A stretch of DNA of 64,000 nucleotides from Chitinophagaceae bacterium 26-R-25 (GTDB lineage: Bacteria; Bacteroidota; Bacteroidia; Chitinophagales; Chitinophagaceae), in the NCBI GenBank assembly GCA_029906195.1, contig JARWSJ010000002.1, positions 1,507,786 to 1,571,785 on the forward strand, read 5' to 3'. Numbering within the stretch: the first letter of the stretch is position 1; each line of letters starts with the position of its first letter. Under the pieces are notes generated by a model that made no database searches, was not told where the DNA came from, and saw only the letters and a list, made by a program, of their open reading frames with translations. Shown here piece by piece: positions 17,954 to 25,645 of this stretch. Made by a program: the position numbers and the translations under genes.

Positions 17954-20062
17954 ATGAGAAAAGTCTATTTATTTTTTGTTTTAATTTTTAGCATACATAC
18001 AGTTTCTGCTCAAAATAGAAGCGACAAAGAATCATTGCAAATTGCCAATGACTTGTTATCAAAAATGACCTTACCGGAAAAAGTTTTATTGCTGCACGGG
18101 GATCACATATATAGTTTCCCGGGCATTAGCAGATTGGGTATTCCACCTTTTTATCCAAGTGATGGACCTTGTGCAGTACGACCCGAATTAACAGACGCAG
18201 GACACTATATTCACGCAGGAGATTCAGCTGATTGCACAACGGCTTTCCCCACTTTGTCAGCCTTGTCTGCAACGTGGAATCCTGAACTGGCAAATCAATT
18301 TGGGCTTGCCATTTCCAGTGAGCTTAGGGCAAGGGGAAAAGATATGTATTTGGGACCCGGCGTTAATATTATGAGAACGCCTTTGTGTGGTCGAAATTTC
18401 GAATACATGGGAGAGGACCCATTCCTCACATCATCTGTGGCCGTTCCTTTGATAACCGGTGTTCAGCAAAATAACGTTTCAGCCTGTATTAAGCATTTTG
18501 CATTGAATAACCAGGAATTGGATCGGCAAGGTGTCAACGTAACGGTTGGTGAACGTGCATTGCATGAAATTTATTTTCCCGCATTCGAGGCAGCAGTAAA
18601 AAAAGGAGGAACATTGGGGTTGATGTCGGCCTACAACAAATTTAATGGCGATTGGTGCAGTGAGAATGAGTTTTTGTTAACTACGACGTTGAAACAAAAT
18701 TGGGGATTTAAAGGAGTAGTAATTAGCGATTGGGGAGCCATTCATTCGATGACGAAAGCGGTGCTGGCCGGTTGCGATTTGGAGTCGAATTATTCAAGAG
18801 AGTATCTTAAACTCGAAGAGGCTGTAACCACAGGAAAACTATCTGACTCGCTGGTTGATCAGAAGGTCAGAAGACTACTGTTTGTGTATGCTAAGATCAA
18901 ATTGATAGGTCCCGGTGCTGAACAAAGGATAAAAGGCGCAGTGCTGACGGATAAGCATAAGATGCTTGCCAGAACGATTGCCGAGGAGTCAATTGTTTTA
19001 TTGAAGAACCAGGGAAATATTTTGCCACTAAACAAGACTAAAATTGCAAGACTTGTTATTGTTGGAAAAGTTGCAAACGCCAAATTAACAATAGACATCA
19101 ATACGAAAGGTGGTTGTGATCTTTTTTTGGGCGGTGGTAGTGGCGAAGCAAAACCCTTGTATGAGATAACTCCTCTTGAAGGCCTGAGACAGTACTTGCC
19201 TTCTGCACAGGTAGATTATATCGATACGGTGAATCACCAGGATGCCGGTTTGATGAAAAAGCTGCAAAGCGCAGATGCAGTACTGGTGTTTACCGGTGAC
19301 ACTCATGTGGAAGAGCACGAGGGAGACGACAGAACAGATATCCGGCTTCCGCAGGGGCAGGATGAAATGGTCCGTGCGATATTGGCGATACAACCCAAAG
19401 CCATTGTTATAAACCAAAGCGGAGCGCCGGTTGCAATGCCCTGGGTTGAACAGGCAAAGGCAATCGTACAAAACTGGTTCAACGGACAAGAGACCGGAAA
19501 TGCACTTGCACGTGTTCTTTTCGGTGAGGTGAATCCTTCAGGAAAATTAAACAGCACATTCCCTAAACAACTGTCAGATGTGGCCTGCCATTCAATGGAC
19601 GCTTATAAAGCGAAGGCCGAGCATTATGACGAAGATATTTTTGTAGGGTATCGCTGGTATGACAAACAGGATATCGATCCCCTCTTTTGTTTTGGACACG
19701 GGTTGTCCTATTCTACATTCAAATTCGGCAAGATTAAAATTACACGATCAACGAGTAATGATTCCATTAAAGTGACTGTTCCGGTAACCAATCTAAGTGA
19801 TAGAGCCGGAGCTGAAGTTGTTCAGCTATATATAAGTGAAGCTGCACCGACGGTTTCAAGACCAAAGCAAGAATTAAAGGGCTTTCAGAAAGTTCAATTG
19901 AGCGCACATGAAACGAAAGAAGTTGTATTGAATTTAACTGCAAAAGACTTTTCTTATTGGAGCGAAACCGAACATGGCTGGAAACATAATGCAGGAACTT
20001 ATGAAATCAGGGTGGGCGCTTCTTCCCGGGACATTCGCGAGAATAAAAAAATTGTATTGTAG
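17954..20062 (+). CDS. GH3 beta-glycosidase (beta-glucosidase/xylosidase type)
   Basis: Secreted GH3 enzyme of 702 aa with signal peptide MRKVYLFFVLIFSIHTVSAQ. Domain order: N-terminal TIM barrel with substrate motif PGVNIMRTPLCGRNFEYMGEDP, KHF (CIKHFALNNQE) and nucleophile Asp259 in VISDWGA; middle alpha/beta sandwich (ESIVLLKNQGNILPLNK); C-terminal fibronectin-III-like domain starting near FGHGLSYSTFKFG. It probably removes beta-glucose or beta-xylose ends in the periplasm, working next to GH120. It lies 82 bp after the GH95-like gene and 46 bp before another one. Sugar preference is not resolvable from motifs alone. Confidence 0.92.
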   Translation: MRKVYLFFVLIFSIHTVSAQNRSDKESLQIANDLLSKMTLPEKVLLLHGDHIYSFPGISRLGIPPFYPSDGPCAVRPELTDAGHYIHAGDSADCTTAFPTLSALSATWNPELANQFGLAISSELRARGKDMYLGPGVNIMRTPLCGRNFEYMGEDPFLTSSVAVPLITGVQQNNVSACIKHFALNNQELDRQGVNVTVGERALHEIYFPAFEAAVKKGGTLGLMSAYNKFNGDWCSENEFLLTTTLKQNWGFKGVVISDWGAIHSMTKAVLAGCDLESNYSREYLKLEEAVTTGKLSDSLVDQKVRRLLFVYAKIKLIGPGAEQRIKGAVLTDKHKMLARTIAEESIVLLKNQGNILPLNKTKIARLVIVGKVANAKLTIDINTKGGCDLFLGGGSGEAKPLYEITPLEGLRQYLPSAQVDYIDTVNHQDAGLMKKLQSADAVLVFTGDTHVEEHEGDDRTDIRLPQGQDEMVRAILAIQPKAIVINQSGAPVAMPWVEQAKAIVQNWFNGQETGNALARVLFGEVNPSGKLNSTFPKQLSDVACHSMDAYKAKAEHYDEDIFVGYRWYDKQDIDPLFCFGHGLSYSTFKFGKIKITRSTSNDSIKVTVPVTNLSDRAGAEVVQLYISEAAPTVSRPKQELKGFQKVQLSAHETKEVVLNLTAKDFSYWSETEHGWKHNAGTYEIRVGASSRDIRENKKIVL

Positions 20063-20108
20063 AAAAACTATTAGCTGGGTAAGTGGCAAGAACCCCTGAA
20101 AAAATTAA

Positions 20109-22331
20109 ATGATGATCAGTCTAAGAAAATTAAGCTTAATCATTCCGTCAATATTCCTGATGCAAACAAGCATTGCCCAATCTACAAAAGGCATTAACTG
20201 GCAAAAATTTCTTTCCCGCAACGATATGGTGTATGATACACTTACTACCAAGTGGGAAGAAGGAGTTTTTACAGGCAACGGTTTGATCGGTACTATGCTA
20301 TACATGAAGGATAGCAGCACTTTGCGCCTGGAGATTGGGCGTTCGGATGTAGTAGATGATAGAGAAGGTTCACCGGCATTTGAAAAAGCTCGTTTGCCCA
20401 TCGGGCATTTTGAGCTTCGTCCGGAAGGGAAAATTTTGAAGAACACGGCCAGATTGGATCTATGGAATGCTGAAGCCAATGGAACGATTGTTACCGATAA
20501 AGGAACCATTCAATGGCGCACTGCAACACTTTCACAAACGAATGTGATTGTTTTTGAAACGACGGTGAGTGATGGTGAAAGAAAATTTCAATGGCAGTTT
20601 CGTCCTGAAGTCTCCATTAGCCCACGCACAAAATACAGGAAGACTCCTGATGGATATGTAGCTAATCCACCCGCTGTTCTTGCAACGACCGGAACGGTGA
20701 AATACTGCAAACAGACAATGCTTTCCGGTGGCGATTATACTACGGCATGGACAACAAACAACAAAGCCAACAGCAGGGTCTATTACCTGTCTGTTACTTT
20801 CAATAGAAAAAAATCCTCCACTGAAGAAGCAGTGCAAAACGTGAGCATTTCAGCAAAAGATAATTTGCAACAATTGCTGAATGTACACAGGCAATGGTGG
20901 CATCATTATTATCCCCAGAGTTTTATATCGCTGCCAGATGCAAGACTGGAAAGTTTTTATTGGATACAACTATACAAGCTAGCATCGGCCGCGAGGGAAG
21001 GTAAACCAGCCTTAGATTTAATGGGCCCCTGGTTTCGGTATACACCATGGCCGGCGTATTGGTTTAACCTGAATATTCAGTTGACTTATTCACCACTTTA
21101 CACAGCCAATCACCTGGATATTGCTAACGGTCTTGTACAAATGATTGATAAAGGCAAAGAGAACCTAAGCAGGAATGTACCGGCTGCATACCGCCACAAT
21201 GCAATGGCGGTGGGCCGCGTTGCCACGAGCGATTTATACAGCCCGGTAAAAGTGAAACCATTAACGGAGAAAAATGCGCCGGAAGGAGAAGAGCTGGGAG
21301 ATCTTACCTGGTGTTTATATTATTACTGGTTGCAGTATCGGTATACTATGGACGAAAGTATAAAAGCAAAACTTTTTCCATTGTTAAAGGGAAGCATCAA
21401 TTATTACCTGGATGTGATGGCAAAAGAAGAAGATGGGAAATGGCACTTGCCATATACTTATTCGCCTGAATATCCCGGCGGCACTACAAGGGATTGTAAT
21501 TATGATTTGTCATTATTTCGCTGGGGTTGTGAAACTTTGTTAAAGATAAACCCGAATGATAGCCTTGCACCCCGATGGAAAGATGTACTAGCTAATCTCG
21601 CGGATTATCCGACTGACGAAAATGGTTTGCGCATAGGCCGTGATGTGGCATTTAGTAAATCGCACCGCCATTATTCACACATGCTGATGATTCATCCTTT
21701 GTGCATCATGAATTGGGAACAGCCGGAAAACAGGCCACTCATAGAAAAAACATTGCAACGTTGGCTCAGTCTTAAATCAGAATTTGCCGGATTTTCTTTT
21801 ACGGGCAGTGCATCCATACATGCTGTAATGGGCCAGGGTGATACGGCCCTTAGCTATCTGAATCAATTATTCGGCTATACGAAACCTAATACGATGTATT
21901 TAGAGGAAGGGCCTGTAATTGAAACGCCGCTCGCAGCCGCTACTTCTATCCAGGAGTTGCTATTGCAAAGTTGGGGCAATAAGATCAGGGTATTTCCTGC
22001 AGCTCCGTCTACATGGAAAGATCTTTCATTTGAAAATTTAAGAACAGAAGGTGCATTTTTAATTAGTGCAGTACGAAAAGATGGTGAAACAAAATGGGTG
22101 CGTATAAAAAGTTTGGCGGGACAGCCTTGCATTATTCATCCCGGTATAAACGGCAAACTGCAGGTAAATGGAAAAGCACAACTGAAAACGTTGAGTAGCG
22201 GCGATTATGCTTTGCAACTTAAGAAAGGTGAAGAAGTGGTTTTGTATAGCAATGCTTCAGACTTATCGTTGAAGGCTGATGCTGTAAAGCAGGAAGGAAG
22301 AAATAATTGTTGGGGGGAAAAGGCAAGCTGA
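20109..22331 (+). CDS. GH95-like glycoside hydrolase (second divergent paralogue)
   Basis: Secreted protein of 740 aa; signal peptide ends at SIAQ. Layout follows GH95: N-terminal beta-domain with GVFTGNGLIGTMLY, then an (alpha/alpha)6 barrel with WPAYWFNLNIQLTYSP (an Asn-x-Asn pair), YTYSPEYPGGTTRDCNYD with presumed acid Glu454, KSHRHYSHM, and VIETPLAAATSIQELLLQSW where canonical GH95 has IDGNFGATAGIAEMLLQS. The base-activating Asp is replaced by Glu605. It is far from both other GH95-type proteins here and is best treated as a GH95-related enzyme of unknown specificity. The last residues run into sequence before a palindromic element, so the native C-terminus may be altered. Confidence 0.65.
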   Translation: MMISLRKLSLIIPSIFLMQTSIAQSTKGINWQKFLSRNDMVYDTLTTKWEEGVFTGNGLIGTMLYMKDSSTLRLEIGRSDVVDDREGSPAFEKARLPIGHFELRPEGKILKNTARLDLWNAEANGTIVTDKGTIQWRTATLSQTNVIVFETTVSDGERKFQWQFRPEVSISPRTKYRKTPDGYVANPPAVLATTGTVKYCKQTMLSGGDYTTAWTTNNKANSRVYYLSVTFNRKKSSTEEAVQNVSISAKDNLQQLLNVHRQWWHHYYPQSFISLPDARLESFYWIQLYKLASAAREGKPALDLMGPWFRYTPWPAYWFNLNIQLTYSPLYTANHLDIANGLVQMIDKGKENLSRNVPAAYRHNAMAVGRVATSDLYSPVKVKPLTEKNAPEGEELGDLTWCLYYYWLQYRYTMDESIKAKLFPLLKGSINYYLDVMAKEEDGKWHLPYTYSPEYPGGTTRDCNYDLSLFRWGCETLLKINPNDSLAPRWKDVLANLADYPTDENGLRIGRDVAFSKSHRHYSHMLMIHPLCIMNWEQPENRPLIEKTLQRWLSLKSEFAGFSFTGSASIHAVMGQGDTALSYLNQLFGYTKPNTMYLEEGPVIETPLAAATSIQELLLQSWGNKIRVFPAAPSTWKDLSFENLRTEGAFLISAVRKDGETKWVRIKSLAGQPCIIHPGINGKLQVNGKAQLKTLSSGDYALQLKKGEEVVLYSNASDLSLKADAVKQEGRNNCWGEKAS

Positions 22332-22350
22332 CAAGGCAAACAATCATTCC

Positions 22351-22429
22351 GAGTGCCAAGGTTCGTGTCTCCACGAACCTTGTGTTTACGCGTTATTGGG
22401 GGTTCGTGAAGACACGAACCGCGGCACTC
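22351..22429. repeat. REP-like nested palindromic element
   Basis: The ends are inverted (GAGTGCC / GGCACTC). Each half is itself a hairpin: CAAGGTTCGTG-TCTC-CACGAACCTTG on the left and GGTTCGTG-AAGA-CACGAACC on the right. The two halves are also imperfect inverted copies of each other over about 30 bases. The 79-bp unit sits exactly between the GH95-like gene end and a GH38 fossil, so it may mark the deletion point. Confidence 0.8.
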
Positions 22430-22780
22430 AACTACGCACTACGTTCGCATGGCACGGTGAAGGAGGCAGAAAAGGAGCAGGCTGCTGCCGAATACACGCA
22501 ACCGTTAGTTGCCATACCGGTAAAAGAAAACGGTGTGAAGCCTGGCGGTTTGTTTGAGTTAAGCAATACGCACATCTCCGTAGTGGGCATAACACTTGAT
22601 GCGGAAGGAGGTTTTACTGTTCGCTTATTCAACCCTGAACCGGCTGCATTGAGTACAAATTTTGTCTGGAATGAAGTAAAGCCAAAGCAAATCACTCATG
22701 TTAATTCAGGTGAAACAGTAAGCGCTGATAAAGCGATCAGCATTGCCGGCATGGATGTAATGGAGATTAGAATTAAGTAA
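22430..22780 (+). pseudogene. GH38 alpha-mannosidase C-terminal remnant (copy 1)
   Basis: Open frame without its own start encoding LNYALRSHGTVKEAEKEQAA, then EYTQPLVAIPVKE, ISVVGITLDAEGGFTVRLFN and IAGMDVMEIRIK. The NYAL-x-x-H start, the A-x-x-Y-x-x-PL spacing and the later RLFNPEP strand match the C-terminal beta-domain of GH38 alpha-mannosidases. The catalytic part is absent. A palindromic element abuts its 5' edge, and its stop codon is the left edge of the GH109 duplication. A shorter related copy lies at 28439-28720. Confidence 0.75.
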
Positions 22781-25254
22781 CATTAGGGTAGGTTAAATCG
22801 ACACTGCCATTAAATATTTAAAACGAGGATTAATCCACTTTTTAGATTGCTGTCCTATATATAATTTAAAATTTTTTAATTGCTTTTATGAAAAGAAAGG
22901 AATTTATCAAAACAACTGCTCTCGCCATGGGAGCGATGGCTGTCCCAGGAAAAAAATTATTAGCTAGTACTATTGGCAATGGCACTGCCCGCATTGCATT
23001 GCTTGGCACGGGGCTTCGCGGACAGAGCCATCTCAGCCTCTTGTTAAAAAGAGGTGATGTTGATGTTGTGGCAATTTGCGATGTGGATGAACGCATGCTT
23101 AGCTCGTCTAAAGAAATGATTTCGAGGAGCGGCAAAAAAATGCCACAGATTTATACAGGGGACGTTGATGCATGGAGGAGATTACTTGAGAAGGAGAAGT
23201 TGGACGCCGTAGTTATTGCGTCTCCCTGGGAGTGGCATAAAAGCATGATCATTGGAGCATTGGAAGCAGGGCTGAAATATGTTGCAACGGAGGTTGTACT
23301 GGGCATTACATTAGAAGATCATTGGGATGTGGTCAAGACTGCGGAAAAATACAATGCCAATGTAATGATGTTGGAAAATGTCTGCTATCGACGTGATGTG
23401 ATGGCGGTGCTAAACATGGTGAGGCAAGGATTATTTGGAGAACTAATTCATTTACAAGGTGGATACCAGCATGATCTGCGAGCCATAAAATTTAATGACG
23501 GAATTCATTCTAATGGCTATGGAGTTGAATTTGGCGAGAAAGGTTTTTCGGAAGCTAAATGGAGAACGAACCACTCGGTATTTCGCAACGGAGATTTATA
23601 TCCAACACATGGGGTAGGGCCAATAGCCAATTACATAAACATTAACCGGGGAAACAGATTCCTGTCGCTATGCTCTTACTCGACAAAGTCAAGAGGGTTG
23701 CATAATCATATTGTAAAATTGGGCGGTGAAAGTCATCCGAACGCCAAGGTGAAATTTAAGCTGGGAGATGTTGTAACAACTTCGATTGATTGTGCAAATG
23801 GTGAGACAATTCTACTGCAACACGACACCAATTTACCGAGACCTTATTCACTTGGTTTCAGGGTTCAGGGTACGGAAGGACTTTGGATGGATGTTAGTAA
23901 TACCGTTTATATCGAAGGCAAATCAAGTAAGGTAGATGAATGGGATGATGCAAAAAATTGGTTGGACAAATATGATCATCCGCTTTGGACAAGATGGAGC
24001 AAAGATGCGCAAGGGGCAGGACACGGCGGTATGGACTTTTTTGTTATTAATGCGTTTGTTGAATCCATAAAAAGAAGGTTGCCTACGCCCATGGATGTTT
24101 ATGATGCAGCAACATGGAGCGCCATTACTCCTTTAAGTGAACAATCTATTGAGTTGGGACACCAAACAATTGAGTTTCCCGATTTTACCGGAGGACAATG
24201 GATGTATAGACAACCCGTTTTTGCTTTAAATAACGAATATTAATGCCATGCAAGAAATTCTCAGCTCATTTGCTTTAACTGAAGCAAAGTTGGAACCTTT
24301 TGGAAGTGGGTTGATAAACCGGACCTGGAAAGTATATGCCCCTGAAAGAAATTATATACTTCAGAAAATAAATTCGGATGTATTTAAACAACCTCAAAGC
24401 ATTGCTTACAATGTCAGGTTGGTTGCTGATTATTTACAAAAAAACTATCCAGGATATCCTTTTGTATCACCGTTGAATGCTGTTTCCGGCGATGATATTA
24501 TCTTTTGCAAGAAAAATGGATGGTTCCGACTTATGCCATTCGTTGAAGATTCTTTTACACTTGACGTAGTGACAACGCCGGAACAAGCTTACGAAGCAGC
24601 GAGGCAGTTTGGAAAATTTACAAGGCTCCTGTCAGGATTTGATTCAGCAAAACTGAAAATTACCATTCCGCAGTTTCACGACCTGAGCTTACGTTACCAA
24701 CAATTTCTCGATGCAATTGTGAATGGAAATATGAAGCGAAAAAGAGAGTCGAATGATTTGATCAACGAATTGTTTGATCATAAGAGCATCGTTAAACAAT
24801 ATCAATTCATCGTCAGTAATCCTGAATGTAAACTAAGGGTTACTCACCACGATACAAAAATTAGTAATGTCTTATTTGATCACAACGGCAAAGGCGTTTG
24901 CGTGATTGATTTAGATACCATAATGTCGGGATATTTTATCAGTGATGTTGGAGATATGATGCGAACATATATTTCACCGGTTAGTGAAGAAGAAGGAGAT
25001 TTTGACCAGATAGTTATCCGGAGAGATTTCTATTTATCGATTGTTGAGGGGTACAGCGATGAGATGAAAGATCAACTAACTGCAACGGAAAAAAAGCAGT
25101 TTATGTTTTCCGGAAAGTTCATGACTTATATGCAGGCCTTACGTTTTTTGACCGACTACTTAAACGACGACGCCTATTATGGTGCCAGGTATGAAGGTCA
25201 CAACCTGGTAAGAGCAAAAAATCAAATGGTGCTATTAAAACGATTAAATGAAAT
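22778..25254 (+). repeat. 2,477-bp duplication, copy 1 (GH109 + NahK-like pair)
   Basis: Direct repeat of 50219-52695, offset exactly 27,441 bp. It includes about 110 bp upstream of GH109, so the promoter is probably copied too. I see only three differences, all in the kinase gene (Cys/Tyr codon, a silent C/T, and Lys/Thr near the end). Flanks on both sides are unrelated. Confidence 0.97.
22888..24243 (+). CDS. GH109 alpha-N-acetylgalactosaminidase-like (Gfo/Idh/MocA fold), copy 1
   Basis: NAD-dependent glycosidase family that releases terminal alpha-GalNAc. The N-terminus KRKEFIKTTALAMGAMAVPG resembles a Tat/Sec signal, with KRK in place of the usual twin Arg. The Rossmann motif is ALLGTGLRGQSH, followed by AICDVDE and TEVVLG. 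GH109 signature blocks are MMLENVCYRRD (Tyr167), GGYQHDLR and DLYPTHGVGP (Tyr238 and His241, spaced like Tyr225/His228 of the characterised Elizabethkingia enzyme), then HDTNLPRPYS. Length 451 aa is normal. The kinase gene starts 4 bp after the stop, so the pair is translationally linked. The identical protein is encoded at 50329-51684. Confidence 0.88.
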   Translation: MKRKEFIKTTALAMGAMAVPGKKLLASTIGNGTARIALLGTGLRGQSHLSLLLKRGDVDVVAICDVDERMLSSSKEMISRSGKKMPQIYTGDVDAWRRLLEKEKLDAVVIASPWEWHKSMIIGALEAGLKYVATEVVLGITLEDHWDVVKTAEKYNANVMMLENVCYRRDVMAVLNMVRQGLFGELIHLQGGYQHDLRAIKFNDGIHSNGYGVEFGEKGFSEAKWRTNHSVFRNGDLYPTHGVGPIANYININRGNRFLSLCSYSTKSRGLHNHIVKLGGESHPNAKVKFKLGDVVTTSIDCANGETILLQHDTNLPRPYSLGFRVQGTEGLWMDVSNTVYIEGKSSKVDEWDDAKNWLDKYDHPLWTRWSKDAQGAGHGGMDFFVINAFVESIKRRLPTPMDVYDAATWSAITPLSEQSIELGHQTIEFPDFTGGQWMYRQPVFALNNEY

Positions 25255-25267
25255 AGAGGGCAACTGA
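24248..25267 (+). CDS. NahK-like N-acetylhexosamine kinase (aminoglycoside-phosphotransferase fold), copy 1
   Basis: Cytoplasmic sugar 1-kinase of 339 aa. The phosphotransferase-fold motifs are RVTHHDTKISNVLFD with catalytic Asp202 and VCVIDLDTIMSG with the metal-binding Asp221, as in N-acetylhexosamine 1-kinases of bifidobacteria; the N-terminal ATP-site region has FGSGLINRTWKV. It starts 4 bp after GH109, which supplies GalNAc, so phosphorylation of imported GalNAc at C1 is the natural role (inference from context plus family). It differs from copy 2 by Cys for Tyr near residue 90, Lys for Thr near the C-terminus, and two extra terminal residues (GN). Confidence 0.82.
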   Translation: MQEILSSFALTEAKLEPFGSGLINRTWKVYAPERNYILQKINSDVFKQPQSIAYNVRLVADYLQKNYPGYPFVSPLNAVSGDDIIFCKKNGWFRLMPFVEDSFTLDVVTTPEQAYEAARQFGKFTRLLSGFDSAKLKITIPQFHDLSLRYQQFLDAIVNGNMKRKRESNDLINELFDHKSIVKQYQFIVSNPECKLRVTHHDTKISNVLFDHNGKGVCVIDLDTIMSGYFISDVGDMMRTYISPVSEEEGDFDQIVIRRDFYLSIVEGYSDEMKDQLTATEKKQFMFSGKFMTYMQALRFLTDYLNDDAYYGARYEGHNLVRAKNQMVLLKRLNEIEGN

Positions 25268-25645
25268 TTGATGGAGTAACATCCTGACAGCAATTAATGT
25301 GCTTATCATAATGAATGGTTTGCGGAAAAAATAGTTGTTGTGTAGCTGGTGAACGATGGATAAAAGGAAAAAGAGTACCTCGGATGTCATCGGAAGGTTT
25401 GGCTGGAAGTTGTAGGACCCATTCTAAAAACTACCAAATGAAAAAACAATTTGTGCTTGCTAGTGTGATCGCCTCTATAGCTTTAAGTATCGGATACAGG
25501 GAGAATTCAATTAGCATGCTTGGTGCCCATTGTCTGTTTTTCTTTTTGTCAGCAATTTTGCTTTTAAGGCGCTATCTAACGAACGCACTATCGTACGTCG
25601 TTCTACCGCAAAAAAATATTATTAAAACCGTTATTCTCATATTTT
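25268..25645. other. Intergenic region, no gene supported
   Basis: A short open frame with a signal-like start (MKKQFVLASVIASIALSIG) runs from 25438 into the GH3 gene in another frame. It has no recognisable domain and overlaps GH3, so it is more likely a leftover of a lost secreted-protein start than a gene. Confidence 0.5.
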
